Assembly: GCA_013792005.1 (NCBI GenBank)
Contig: VMSU01000225.1
Span: forward strand, 1-61,611
Length of the DNA: 61,611 bases
DNA from: Desulfobulbaceae bacterium
GTDB lineage: Bacteria > Desulfobacterota > Desulfobulbia > Desulfobulbales > VMSU01
Direction of reading: 5' to 3'
Notes under the pieces: model-generated
Databases searched by the model: none
The model's input: the letters and a program-made list of their open reading frames with translations, nothing else
Told to the model about the DNA's origin: nothing
Part shown: positions 8,166 through 17,593 of the stretch, piece after piece
How the letters are laid out: every line of letters starts with the position of its first letter
Numbering within the stretch: position 1 is the stretch's first letter
Position numbers and translations under genes: made by a program

Positions 8166-8477
8166 ATGAGCCTTCGCACGATCCCCATCCGGCGGGTTGC
8201 TCATAGACATAACTTGTTCATGGGGGGGGATCGTGAATTAGTTATGTTTGCAGGTCTGCTGGCATCGGCTCTTATTTTTAGTGCTCAAGAACTGAGAGCC
8301 ACGGTGTTTGGACTCATATTGTGGTTCGGTTCGTTGTTTTTGTGCCGATTAATGGCGAAATCTGACCCTAAAATGAGATTTGTGTACCTGCGGCACCGCA
8401 AATATAAGGCGTATTATGCCGCTCACAGTACACCTTTTAGGCTTAATCCGGATAGCCAAGGGAAACAATACCGATGA
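8166..8477 (+). CDS. trbD: TrbD (VirB3-type) T4SS protein
   Basis: A 103-residue inner-membrane protein with the VirB3 layout: a short N-terminal RRVAHR segment, adjacent hydrophobic helices (about 25-60), and a basic C-terminal tail (LRHRKYKAYY). It starts 2 bases after trbC and overlaps trbE by 4 bases. It is needed for pilus assembly and usually works with the VirB4-type ATPase encoded next. Confidence 0.92.
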   Translation: MSLRTIPIRRVAHRHNLFMGGDRELVMFAGLLASALIFSAQELRATVFGLILWFGSLFLCRLMAKSDPKMRFVYLRHRKYKAYYAAHSTPFRLNPDSQGKQYR

Positions 8478-11014
8478 ATGTTGCATATATTACAATTGCC
8501 ATTTCAACTCTGGGTTTAATGCTGTTGACTGTTTTGTTTACGCGGATCCGTGCCGTCAACGTCGAAGCGAAATTGCAAAAGCATCGCTCGGTAGCGGCAG
8601 GTTTCGCCGATCTGCTTAATTATGCAGCAGTAGTTGATGACGGCATAATTGTTGGTAAAAACGGTTCGTTTATGGCCGCATGGATTTATGAAGGCGAAGA
8701 CAACGCCAGTAGTATCGATCAACAACGGGAAATAGCATCATTACGGATCAATCAAGCACTGTCCAATCTCGGCAACGGATGGATGATCCATGTCGATGCA
8801 GTTAGACGACCTGCTCCGAATTATATGGAGAAAACACTTTCACATTTTCCTGACCCGGTATCGGCAGCTATTGACGAAGAACGGCGCAGATTGTTTGAAA
8901 GATTTGGCACCATGTACGAGGGGTATTTTGTACTGGTTGTTACCTATTTCCCGCCTTTATTGGCGCAAAAGAAATTCATCGAACTAATGTTCGATGATGA
9001 TGCCGTCACCCCCAATCACAAAGAACGAACAAAGGGTTTGATTGATCAGTTTAAAAGAGATTGTGTGAATATTGAATCGCGCCTATCGGCGGCGCTAAAG
9101 TTATCTCGTTTACGTGGCCAAAAGATCGTCAATGAAGATGGAACGACCGTCACCCATGACGAATTTTTGAGATGGCTGCAATTCTGTACAACCGGCTTAA
9201 ACCATCCGGTGATTCTGCCCAATAATCCGATGTATTTAGATATGCTCATAGGCGGACAAGAAATGTGGGGCGGGGTGGTGCCCAAAATTGGCCGAATGTT
9301 TCTTCAAGTTGTTGCCATTGACAGTTTTCCCTTGGAGTCAACTCCAGGCATTTTGACAGCTTTGGGCGAACAACCTTGTGAATACCGTTGGTCATCACGC
9401 TTTATTTTCATTGATTCTCATGAAGCCATCGCACATCTGTCAAAATACCGCAAAAAATGGAAACAAAAAATTCGTGGCTTTTTTGATCAAGTTTTTAACA
9501 CAAATTCTGGCACGATTGATCAGGATGCCATGTTAATGGTCGCTGATGCTGAAGCCGCCATCGCTGAAACAAATAGTGGAATGATCGCCCAAGGCTACTA
9601 CACCAGTGTCGTGATCTTGATGGACGAAGATCGCACTAAGCTAGAAGCAGCGGCGCAGGGAATCGAAAAGGCCATTAATCGGCTAGGGTTCACCGCCCGA
9701 ACTGAAACTATCAATACACTGGATGCTTTCTTAGGTTCACTGCCTGGTCACGGGGTGGAGAATGTGCGGCGACCGCTCATTAACACCTTGAACCTGGCCG
9801 ACTTACTGCCAACAAGCACCATTTGGACAGGATCAAATTACGCGCCTTGCCCAATGTATCCACCTATGGCCCCGCCACTGATGCACTGTGTGACCCATGG
9901 AGCCACACCGTTTCGCTTCAACCTGCATGTTCGGGATTTAGGGCATTCGTTGATGTTTGGCCCCACCCGAACCGGCAAATCAACCCACCTTGGGATTATT
10001 GCCATGCAGTTTTTGAGGTATGAAGGCATGTCGATTTATGCCTTTGACAAAGGCATGTCGATGTATCCCACTACCAAAGCGGTCGGCGGTACTCATTTTT
10101 CCGTGGCAGCGGATAACAGTAAACTCTCGTTTTGTCCTTTGCAGTTTTTAGATACCAAAGGGGATCGCGCTTGGGTGATGGAATGGATCGACACCATCCT
10201 TGCGCTTAACGGTGTGATAACCACACCGAGCCAACGCAATGAAATTGGTAACGCTATTATGAGTATGCATAATAGCGGCGCCAAAACCCTTTCCGAGTTT
10301 TCTTTGACCATACAAGATGAAGCCATCCGTGACGGCATCAGACAGTATACCGTTGATGGCATGATGGGCCACCTACTCGATGCGGAAAAAGATGGTCTAT
10401 CACTTTCTACGTTTACCACCTTTGAAATCGAAGAACTCATGAATTTGGGCGAGAAATTCGCCTTGCCGGTGTTGTTGTACTTGTTCCGGCGAATTGAAAG
10501 AAGTTTGCACGGCCAGCCTGCCGTTATCATTCTCGATGAAGCATGGATCATGCTTGGGCACCCGGTATTTCGCGACAAAATCAGGGAATGGCTCAAATCG
10601 TTTGCAAAAAAGAATTGTTCTTTGTTGTTAGCGACCCAAAGTCTCACTGACGCGGCTAATAGTGGCATTCTCGATGTAATCGTCGAATCCACGGCCACCA
10701 AGATATTCTTACCCAACATCTTTGCCCGCGATGAAGACACTTCCGCCCTTTATCGGCGCATGGGCCTAAACACCCGACAAATTGAAATCTTAGCGACCGC
10801 TATTCCTAAGCGTCAATATTACTGTGTTTCGGAATCCGGACGCCGCCTATATGATCTTGCCCTCGGTCCGCTTGCCCTTTCCTTTGTAGGTGCAACTGAC
10901 AAGGAATCTATTGCTGCAATCCAATCTCTGGAGGCTAATTTTGGTACTAATTGGGTCCATAAATGGTTGGAGAACAGAGGTTTGAATCTTAACGACTTTG
11001 GAGTGATATCATGA
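8474..11014 (+). CDS. trbE: TrbE (VirB4-type) transfer ATPase
   Basis: An 846-residue protein, normal for the CagE/TrbE/VirB family. There is an N-terminal hydrophobic segment, a VirB4 N-domain, then Walker A GPTRTGKS at residues 496-503 and Walker B AVIILDEAW at about 682-690. It energises pilus subunit handling at the inner membrane. The start overlaps trbD and the end overlaps trbF by 4 bases, so the operon is tightly coupled. Confidence 0.97.
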   Translation: MNVAYITIAISTLGLMLLTVLFTRIRAVNVEAKLQKHRSVAAGFADLLNYAAVVDDGIIVGKNGSFMAAWIYEGEDNASSIDQQREIASLRINQALSNLGNGWMIHVDAVRRPAPNYMEKTLSHFPDPVSAAIDEERRRLFERFGTMYEGYFVLVVTYFPPLLAQKKFIELMFDDDAVTPNHKERTKGLIDQFKRDCVNIESRLSAALKLSRLRGQKIVNEDGTTVTHDEFLRWLQFCTTGLNHPVILPNNPMYLDMLIGGQEMWGGVVPKIGRMFLQVVAIDSFPLESTPGILTALGEQPCEYRWSSRFIFIDSHEAIAHLSKYRKKWKQKIRGFFDQVFNTNSGTIDQDAMLMVADAEAAIAETNSGMIAQGYYTSVVILMDEDRTKLEAAAQGIEKAINRLGFTARTETINTLDAFLGSLPGHGVENVRRPLINTLNLADLLPTSTIWTGSNYAPCPMYPPMAPPLMHCVTHGATPFRFNLHVRDLGHSLMFGPTRTGKSTHLGIIAMQFLRYEGMSIYAFDKGMSMYPTTKAVGGTHFSVAADNSKLSFCPLQFLDTKGDRAWVMEWIDTILALNGVITTPSQRNEIGNAIMSMHNSGAKTLSEFSLTIQDEAIRDGIRQYTVDGMMGHLLDAEKDGLSLSTFTTFEIEELMNLGEKFALPVLLYLFRRIERSLHGQPAVIILDEAWIMLGHPVFRDKIREWLKSFAKKNCSLLLATQSLTDAANSGILDVIVESTATKIFLPNIFARDEDTSALYRRMGLNTRQIEILATAIPKRQYYCVSESGRRLYDLALGPLALSFVGATDKESIAAIQSLEANFGTNWVHKWLENRGLNLNDFGVIS

Positions 11015-11763
11015 ATTGGTTATTAAAAAAGAAATCCGCTGACGAAGATCAGCGACGAACTCACGAGCCGTTAGTAGGAGGGCGACGCCAAGGGGAAAAT
11101 GAAAACCCCTATCTGGCCGCTCGTCGAACCTGGAATGATCAAACAGCCGCCAATAAGGCAGCTCGCCAAATGTGGCAATTACTCGGTATCTTGTCGTTGC
11201 TCATCGCCCTGGCCGGAGTTGGTGGGATGATCCACATTGGCAGTCAATCGAAAATTGAACCTTATGTGGTTGAGGTGGATAAATTGGGCCAATTTGTTGT
11301 TGTCGCTCCGGCCCAACGTGCCAACGCTACGGATCCTCGTATCATACATGCCAGCTTAGCATCATTTATTTCGGATCTCCGTCTAGTGTCGCCTGACGCC
11401 AGCCTTCAGCGTAAGGCTGTACTCTTCGTTTATTCGATGTTGTCACCGAAAGAAGCTGCATTTGGTAAGGCTAACGAATTTTTGAATGGCACAGATGAAA
11501 GTAGCCCATTCAAGCGGGCAGAAAAAGAAATGGTGAGTATTGAAATTGATTCGATCATTCCGCAGACACCGGACACTTGGCAAGTAGATTGGATTGAAAC
11601 CGCTCGTGACCGCCAAGGAATTTTAAAAGACAAACCTTTCCGGATGCGGGCACTTGTTACAATCCAAACGGTAGGGACAACCCCACAAACCACCGAAGAA
11701 CAATTACGAAATAACCCGTTTGGAATATACGTTCGTGATTTTTCTTGGTCGAAACAACTTTAA
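11011..11763 (+). CDS. trbF: TrbF (VirB8-type) T4SS protein
   Basis: A 250-residue bitopic inner-membrane protein with a hydrophilic N-terminus, one membrane helix (about residues 60-80) and a periplasmic VirB8-like domain with conserved PYVVEVDKLG and a C-terminal NPFGIYVRDFSW. It links the inner-membrane ATPases to the outer core. The ATG overlaps the trbE stop. Confidence 0.95.
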   Translation: MNWLLKKKSADEDQRRTHEPLVGGRRQGENENPYLAARRTWNDQTAANKAARQMWQLLGILSLLIALAGVGGMIHIGSQSKIEPYVVEVDKLGQFVVVAPAQRANATDPRIIHASLASFISDLRLVSPDASLQRKAVLFVYSMLSPKEAAFGKANEFLNGTDESSPFKRAEKEMVSIEIDSIIPQTPDTWQVDWIETARDRQGILKDKPFRMRALVTIQTVGTTPQTTEEQLRNNPFGIYVRDFSWSKQL

Positions 11764-11775
11764 GAGGCTTGAGCT

Positions 11776-12672
11776 ATGAAAAAGTATCTTTTCGTACATT
11801 ATTTTGTCGTGTTGATTTTGGGATTTGCCCCTGTGATTGCATCTGCCGCTGACAATCCGGCAAAGGTTTATTTTGACACCAAGGAAAAGGCACTAAATCC
11901 GCAAGAAAAATTTGCGGTTGAAATTGCCAATAAATGGAAAGAAGCCAGTGCTACGGGGATGAAGCCCGTTCCTGGTCCCGAAGGTGCTGTTGTGTATGTT
12001 TATGGAGCGCAACAAATAAATGTAGTATGTGCCGTGCTGCAAGTATGTGATGTAGCGTTGCAACCAGGCGAACAGGTCAACAACTTGAACGTGGGAGATC
12101 CGCGTTTCACGGTCGAACCGGCAATAAGCGGGGTTGGCGCGAACGAGGTTCAACATCTTATCCTGAAACCATTAGATGTAGGGCTTGAAACTTCTCTTGT
12201 TGTCACCACCAACCGGCGCACATATCACATAAACTTACGTTCACATCGTACCGAATTTATGCCCCGTGTGAGTTTTATTTACACCGAAGATGCTCTTGCC
12301 AAGTTCGATATGATTAGACTCCAGGAAAAGAAAGTTAAAGAAGAAAACACCATTCCCCAGACTGGTGAATACTTGGGCGACTTGGATTTTGATTATGATG
12401 TTACAGGAGTTGCGTCGTGGAAGCCTGTGAGAGTCTATAACGATGGGACTAAGACCATTATTCAAATGTCGTCTGCAATGGCCCAAACCGAAGCGCCAAC
12501 CCTCTTGGTCGTGCGTAAGGATGGTGGCGTATTTTCAGACGATGATACCGTAATGGTTAATTATCGGGTGCAAAAAGACCGTTATATAGTCGATACGATT
12601 TTCGACAAGGCCATCTTGATTGCCGGCGTCGGTAGCAACCAAGACCGCGTAACCATAACCAAGGGGAAATGA
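11776..12672 (+). CDS. trbG: TrbG (VirB9-type) outer-core protein
   Basis: A 298-residue periplasmic protein with a signal peptide (cleavage after about ASA, residue 24), an N-terminal VirB9 region and a C-terminal beta domain (WKPVRVYNDGTKTIIQM onward). In the family it forms the outer-membrane ring with TrbH and TrbI. Spacing to both neighbours is short. Confidence 0.95.
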   Translation: MKKYLFVHYFVVLILGFAPVIASAADNPAKVYFDTKEKALNPQEKFAVEIANKWKEASATGMKPVPGPEGAVVYVYGAQQINVVCAVLQVCDVALQPGEQVNNLNVGDPRFTVEPAISGVGANEVQHLILKPLDVGLETSLVVTTNRRTYHINLRSHRTEFMPRVSFIYTEDALAKFDMIRLQEKKVKEENTIPQTGEYLGDLDFDYDVTGVASWKPVRVYNDGTKTIIQMSSAMAQTEAPTLLVVRKDGGVFSDDDTVMVNYRVQKDRYIVDTIFDKAILIAGVGSNQDRVTITKGK

Positions 12673-12673
12673 T

Positions 12674-13216
12674 ATGAATAAATTTTTCTGGGTTACGTTG
12701 CTTTTGGTCGGTTTAGCTGGGTGTGCATCTGCACCTCCCACACCGTATGGTAATTTTGTGCCGTATAATATGACGCATGACACCGACATGAAGATTATTG
12801 ATGATGTGGTGCAAAAGCTCGTGGAACTATACCCTCCGGCCAGTACCCGTTTTGACCTACAGCACACCAACACAGATTTTTTTGGTACTCACCTTGTGGA
12901 AACCATGCGGACTAAAGGGTATGCCGTCCAAGAGGTCAAAGCAGAATCCAAACCAACCATGACCGCTGTCAACTCTTCATCTGATATCTTTTCAGGAGTG
13001 CAAGCAGATCCCAAGCCAACCGTTGCCGTTGTTAACTCTCCACCAGTGGTTCTTTCGACGCCTGGCGGGTTATCTCTATCGTATATCATGGATCAAACCA
13101 AAGACTCAGACCTATACCGGATCACGTTGCTGATTAACCAACAATCATTGTCTCGCGTCTATCAACTTAAAGACGACACGATCTTCCCGGCAAGCTATTG
13201 GATTCGAAAGGAGTAG
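12674..13216 (+). CDS. trbH: TrbH lipoprotein
   Basis: A 180-residue lipoprotein with lipobox LAGC (Cys at about residue 17). It is in the trbH position between trbG and trbI, and its C-terminal half (YRITLLINQQSLSRVYQLK) resembles other TrbH proteins. It contains an internal near-repeat (ESKPTMTAVNSSSD and ADPKPTVAVVNSPP, about residues 94-122), which may be a local duplication in the linker. It should stabilise the outer-core ring like VirB7. Confidence 0.9.
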   Translation: MNKFFWVTLLLVGLAGCASAPPTPYGNFVPYNMTHDTDMKIIDDVVQKLVELYPPASTRFDLQHTNTDFFGTHLVETMRTKGYAVQEVKAESKPTMTAVNSSSDIFSGVQADPKPTVAVVNSPPVVLSTPGGLSLSYIMDQTKDSDLYRITLLINQQSLSRVYQLKDDTIFPASYWIRKE

Positions 13217-13221
13217 GTATC

Positions 13222-14616
13222 ATGACCACAATTAACGATGATCAAATGGCCCCTAATGCTTCACCTGGCAGAGTGGGTGTGCGCCGTGTCAATAATCTGC
13301 CTGTCTACATCGGCGTTGGAATGCTGGGCTTTTTTTTGCTTATAATAGTGTTGGTTGCTGCTGACCGCTCTGCACAGCAAAATAGACCAGTTCAAACTAA
13401 AGAAGAAATCCCGGTTGATAGCGCCCTTAAATACGCTAAAGGAATTGTTGGCGCTCAACAAAACGGGATTATCGAATCAAAGGCCGTTGCCGCTCCGCTT
13501 GTTATGCCAGAAGAACTAAATGCGACCGCCCCTGGGTTATCGGCCCCGGTCGCAATCATTCGGCCTGATAATATGGACATACCACCAAAGCCTCCGACTT
13601 CTCAAACCTCTCAAAGCTTACAGCAACGTGGGCCAGACGATATTGAAAGAGATCGGCTTCGAACTCAAAAAATGCAGGCCCTTGAAGAAGCCGTGAAGGC
13701 TAAGACAAGCTTAACCTTCACGGCGACTCACATCACAAATAACGGCCAACCCAATACTCGTAAGGAAACAGAAAATCAACTGGCGGCAGCTCGGCAACAA
13801 ATTGAGAATAGCACTAATAATAATCCTACAGCGGCCTATAAAGCCCGCCTTGCTATGATTCAAAGTTCAGGCCTTTTGCCCGGTGGTAATTCTGGTGACG
13901 GCTCTGCTGCGCCGCAACTGCTGCAGACAGCGGCAGAGGGAAGCCCTAAAAATGCTGCTCAGTTTGACAAAAATGGGAATGGTGACCGCTGGCAGCTTGA
14001 TTCTCAACCGGACGCACCTCGTTCACTTTATGAGTTGCGGACTGGTTTTGTTGTTCCAGCGACCTTGATTTCAGGGATCAATTCGGAATTACCTGGGCAG
14101 ATCATCGGACAAGTCGCCCAAAGCGTATATGACACCCCAACGGGTAAATATTTACTGATCCCGCAAGGTTCGCGCCTCGTGGGTCAGTATGACAGTAACG
14201 TAGTGTATGGCCAAGCCCGGATATTGATTGCATGGCAACGTATTGTTTTCCCTGACGGCAAGGCGATGGATATTGGTTCCATGCCTGGTTCGGATAGTGC
14301 CGGGTATGCAGGCGTCAAGGATCAAGTCAATAATCATTATGTACGTCTATTTTCTTCGGCCTTTCTTATGTCGGGGATAACTGCTGGTATTTCGTTGAGC
14401 CAACCAGATCAAACTGGCACCACGGCTCAAACTGCAAGCAGTGCCATGAGTGAAGCCTTAGGACAACAGTTTGGGCAAGTCAGTGCTCAATTGATAGCAA
14501 AAAACATGAACATTGCGCCAACGCTGGAGATTAGGCCAGGGTATCGGTTCAATGTTATGGTGACAAAGGACATGACGTTTTCCAAGCCGTATCAATCATT
14601 TGATTATAAGCTCTAA
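13222..14616 (+). CDS. trbI: TrbI (VirB10-type) T4SS core protein
   Basis: A 464-residue protein with one N-terminal membrane helix (about residues 28-48), a Pro/Gln-rich periplasmic linker and a C-terminal VirB10 barrel (FVVPATLISGINSELPGQII through PTLEIRPGYRFNVMVTKDM). The start is placed at ATG 13222, preceded by AGGAGTAGG, and not at an in-frame TTG 24 bases upstream that lies inside trbH. It spans both membranes and senses ATPase energy. Confidence 0.95.
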   Translation: MTTINDDQMAPNASPGRVGVRRVNNLPVYIGVGMLGFFLLIIVLVAADRSAQQNRPVQTKEEIPVDSALKYAKGIVGAQQNGIIESKAVAAPLVMPEELNATAPGLSAPVAIIRPDNMDIPPKPPTSQTSQSLQQRGPDDIERDRLRTQKMQALEEAVKAKTSLTFTATHITNNGQPNTRKETENQLAAARQQIENSTNNNPTAAYKARLAMIQSSGLLPGGNSGDGSAAPQLLQTAAEGSPKNAAQFDKNGNGDRWQLDSQPDAPRSLYELRTGFVVPATLISGINSELPGQIIGQVAQSVYDTPTGKYLLIPQGSRLVGQYDSNVVYGQARILIAWQRIVFPDGKAMDIGSMPGSDSAGYAGVKDQVNNHYVRLFSSAFLMSGITAGISLSQPDQTGTTAQTASSAMSEALGQQFGQVSAQLIAKNMNIAPTLEIRPGYRFNVMVTKDMTFSKPYQSFDYKL

Positions 14617-14631
14617 GGGGAATTAATAGTT

Positions 14632-15405
14632 ATGAAGATCACTAAAAAATTATCTCTTGAGATTGCTTTGTTAGGTGTGTTGCTTTTGGGCCATCTTGGT
14701 GTCAAAACACAAGCCATTGCTGGTATTCCGGTTTTTGATGCCGCAAATTTAGCAAAGAATATGGTTAGTTCTGTTGAACTTGTTTCGCAAACCCTTAAAC
14801 AAGTTCAACAGTATCAAACGCAGTTGCAGCAATATGAAAATATGCTGCAAAACACGCAAGTACCATCTATGAATACGTGGGATGCCGCTAGCGCAACAAT
14901 GACCCAGCTACGCAACAATATTGACACTCTCAGTGTGTACAAAAATCGACTCGGCAGCACGGACGCATATCTTGGCACTTTTCACGACACCGCATCCTAT
15001 CGAAATTCTCCTTGTTACTCGCCTAATGGCTGTACGCCTGCCCAATGGGCAGAATTACAGAATTCGGCAGATCTGGGGTCTGAATCACAAAAAAGAGCCA
15101 ATGACGCACTCTTTCGCGGGTTGGATCAGCAACAAACCTTAATGGTGAATGACGCTAATACATTAGAGACCTTGCAAGGATCAGCACAAGGTGCGACCGG
15201 CCAATTACAAGCCATTGGCTATGCAAATCAATTGGCAAGCGCACAAGCAAACCAACTTTTGCAAATTCGTGGACTTTTAATTTCACAACAAAATGTTATT
15301 GCAACACGCAACCAAGCCCTGGCAGATCGCGAAGCCAAAGAAGCAGCGGCATCTGTACAGGCTCGCAGGGGTACGTTTCAACCAAGTTCTTTAACCACAT
15401 ACTAA
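14632..15405 (+). CDS. trbJ: TrbJ (VirB5-type) minor pilus protein
   Basis: A 257-residue secreted protein with a signal peptide (about residues 1-30) and a mostly helical body with Gln-rich heptads (SQTLKQVQQYQTQLQQYENM). It has a lone Cys pair, in SPCYSPNGC. TrbJ/VirB5 proteins sit at the pilus tip. The last 27 residues, ending QARRGTFQPSSLTTY, are nearly repeated in the small lipoprotein encoded directly downstream, a feature I do not recognise as typical of the family. Confidence 0.93.
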   Translation: MKITKKLSLEIALLGVLLLGHLGVKTQAIAGIPVFDAANLAKNMVSSVELVSQTLKQVQQYQTQLQQYENMLQNTQVPSMNTWDAASATMTQLRNNIDTLSVYKNRLGSTDAYLGTFHDTASYRNSPCYSPNGCTPAQWAELQNSADLGSESQKRANDALFRGLDQQQTLMVNDANTLETLQGSAQGATGQLQAIGYANQLASAQANQLLQIRGLLISQQNVIATRNQALADREAKEAAASVQARRGTFQPSSLTTY

Positions 15406-15418
15406 AGAGGTAATATTC

Positions 15419-15589
15419 ATGATCTCAATAAAGCGATTTTCAGCCTTAATTATAATTTCAGCACTTTTAGCGACCTTGGTTGCTGGTTGTGAAAAAACAG
15501 CGGACAAAGACCGTGAAGCCAAAGAAGATGCGGCAGCTACTCAGGCCCGTAAAGGTACATTCCAACCCAGTTCTTTAAAAAGTTACTAA
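15419..15589 (+). CDS. trbK: TrbK-position entry-exclusion-like lipoprotein (56 aa)
   Basis: A very short gene with a ribosome site (AAAGAGG about 10 bases before ATG), a signal peptide and lipobox VAGC (Cys24). In IncP plasmids trbK lies between trbJ and trbL and encodes a small lipoprotein giving entry exclusion; position, size and lipobox all match. The mature part is only 33 residues, and its final 26 (DREAKED through QARKGTFQPSSLKSY) copy the C-terminus of TrbJ with few changes. The next gene starts one base after its stop. Confidence 0.8.
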   Translation: MISIKRFSALIIISALLATLVAGCEKTADKDREAKEDAAATQARKGTFQPSSLKSY

Positions 15590-15590
15590 T

Positions 15591-16994
15591 ATGAAAACGG
15601 CTCCTATTTTTAAAAGTATAGGCATTTTATTTTTTCTCTTGTTGGTGCTTTACGCTGACAATGCTTATGCCGCCATTAGCAATCAAGATATCATGGAAAC
15701 CGTCTTGGATCGCTATAGACTTGCCGCCAATACTTGGTCAGCAGTAATTGCGGCACGGGCGACATGGTTGTTTTGGGTATTAGCTATGATCAGCATGGTA
15801 TGGACATTCGGCATGATAGCCTTGCGGAAGGCGGATATTGGTGAATTTTTCGCGGAATTTCTTCGCTTTACGATCTTTACGGGCTTTTTCTGGTGGTTGT
15901 TAATTAATGGACCAAATTTCGCCATAGACATTATTAATTCTATGCGTACGATCGCAGGTAATGCCTCTGGTGTTGGGCCAGGGCTGACGCCTTCAGGAAT
16001 TGTTGACATTGGCTTTCACATTTTTTTTACGATGCTAGATCAATCTACGGTCTGGTCCCCTGTTGATAGCACTGTTGGTATTATTATAAGTTTGGCAATC
16101 CTCATTGTAATGGCTTTAATCAGTGTAAATATGCTGGTACTTTTGATTAGCGGATGGATTTTGGCTTATGCCGGTATTTTCTTTCTTGGCTTTGGTGGAT
16201 CAAAGTGGACCTCGGAAATGGCCATAGGCTATTTTAAAACCGTACTAGGTATTGCTGTGCAACTTTACACGATGGTTTTGCTAGTCGGAATTGGTCAGTC
16301 ATTTGTTGATCAGTACTATCAAGCTATGTCTGCAGGCTTAAGCCTGAAAGAATTGGGGGTGATGCTAATTGTTGCGTTAGTTTTACTTATGCTTGTCAAC
16401 AAAGTACCGCCGTTGCTCGGTGGACTTGCAGGTGCCCACACAGCGCACTCGTTGGGAAGTGGTATGGGCGCAGGTGCCGTTATGGCAGCAGGGGCAGCAA
16501 TTGCAACAGCAGGCGCGGCAGCGGCAGCAGGTGCGGCAAATATAGCGGGTGGAAGTCAGGCTATCATGGCCGCCTTTTCCTCTGCCAATGCTTCCGAAAG
16601 CGGTGGCGGTAGTGGCGGTGGTGACTTGCTGGCCGCTATGGGTGGTGGCGGATCAGGAGATACCGGCGGTGGTAGCTCCCTGGCATCGGCAATGGGCGAT
16701 TCAGGTGGAAGCTCAAGTGGTGGGAGTACTTCGAGTGCAAGCTCATCAATCGGCATGGGTGATTCAGACGGAAGTTTAAGCGGCGGGGTTATGGCTGCTA
16801 CTCAAAAGGCAGGAAGAGTTATGGCCGGAGCAACCAAGAACCTTGCAAAAGGCACTTGGAATGTTGCTGCCCAAAAGGTTCGTACAAATACGATAGGCGG
16901 TCAGATTGCAAGCATGATTGAAGCGAGCAACAATAATGACACCACGGTAGACCCTGAATCAGAAGTAGCGGCCTTCCGGGATAAATCCTCTTAA
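15591..16994 (+). CDS. trbL: TrbL (VirB6-type) polytopic T4SS protein
   Basis: A 467-residue inner-membrane protein with a signal-like first helix, about six membrane spans to residue 290, and then a long Gly/Ser/Ala-rich low-complexity tail (about 300-410) ending in a charged segment. Such tails are common in TrbL and vary between plasmids. The conserved core (LLISGWILAYAGIFFLGFGG) is intact. It forms part of the inner-membrane channel. Confidence 0.95.
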   Translation: MKTAPIFKSIGILFFLLLVLYADNAYAAISNQDIMETVLDRYRLAANTWSAVIAARATWLFWVLAMISMVWTFGMIALRKADIGEFFAEFLRFTIFTGFFWWLLINGPNFAIDIINSMRTIAGNASGVGPGLTPSGIVDIGFHIFFTMLDQSTVWSPVDSTVGIIISLAILIVMALISVNMLVLLISGWILAYAGIFFLGFGGSKWTSEMAIGYFKTVLGIAVQLYTMVLLVGIGQSFVDQYYQAMSAGLSLKELGVMLIVALVLLMLVNKVPPLLGGLAGAHTAHSLGSGMGAGAVMAAGAAIATAGAAAAAGAANIAGGSQAIMAAFSSANASESGGGSGGGDLLAAMGGGGSGDTGGGSSLASAMGDSGGSSSGGSTSSASSSIGMGDSDGSLSGGVMAATQKAGRVMAGATKNLAKGTWNVAAQKVRTNTIGGQIASMIEASNNNDTTVDPESEVAAFRDKSS

Positions 16995-17012
16995 CCGTAA
17001 AAAGGATAACTT

Positions 17013-17588
17013 ATGAAAAAGCTAAAAATCATTCTCACAACTGGCTTTTTAGCGGTATCAACGGTCACCGTGTCCATTCCGGTTAATGCCGAAGACGTGC
17101 TAACGGGTGACACTCGTCTCGCGTGCGAAGCTTTGCTTTGTCTTGCGTCTGGCACACACCCGACCGAATGCGTTCCATCACTGAATAGGTATTTTGGCAT
17201 TTCTTATAAATACTGGAGTGATACGATACAAGGTCGCATAAATTTCTTAAATCTTTGTCCAACAAGTAACCAAATCCCAGGATTTGTCAATGCACTTGCA
17301 AATGGTGCCGGTCGATGTGATGTCGCATCGCTCAATCGCTCAAGAATGAATATTTTGGGATTAGGCCCAATTAGTAACCAATTGACTCCTTACTGTGCCG
17401 CCTATATCGGCCATGAATATGTAAATCTTGGAGACCTGACACCATCATATATTGGTACACCAGAACGGGGTGGGCATTGGGTTACAGCTAAAGAATATGA
17501 AGTAGCCCTAGCTACATATAACGCCCGCATTGCGGAGGAAGATGCAGAAGCAGCACCGACGAATCCCTTCCAATTCTTGAATCATTAA
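17013..17588 (+). CDS. trbM: TrbM-like conjugal transfer protein
   Basis: A 191-residue exported protein with a signal peptide ending near VNA (residue 26) and a Cys-rich mature part (C-E-A-L-L-C-L-A-S-G, ECVPSLNRYF). This resembles RP4 TrbM (195 aa), which is periplasmic. Several Cys may form disulfides. The exact role in transfer is unknown; order and motif support the name. Confidence 0.9.
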   Translation: MKKLKIILTTGFLAVSTVTVSIPVNAEDVLTGDTRLACEALLCLASGTHPTECVPSLNRYFGISYKYWSDTIQGRINFLNLCPTSNQIPGFVNALANGAGRCDVASLNRSRMNILGLGPISNQLTPYCAAYIGHEYVNLGDLTPSYIGTPERGGHWVTAKEYEVALATYNARIAEEDAEAAPTNPFQFLNH

Positions 17589-17593
17589 AATTT

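Noticed and set aside
16549-16779. Frames in the Gly-rich tail region of trbL
   Set aside because: They arise from low-complexity GGT/GGC repeats in the trbL frame.
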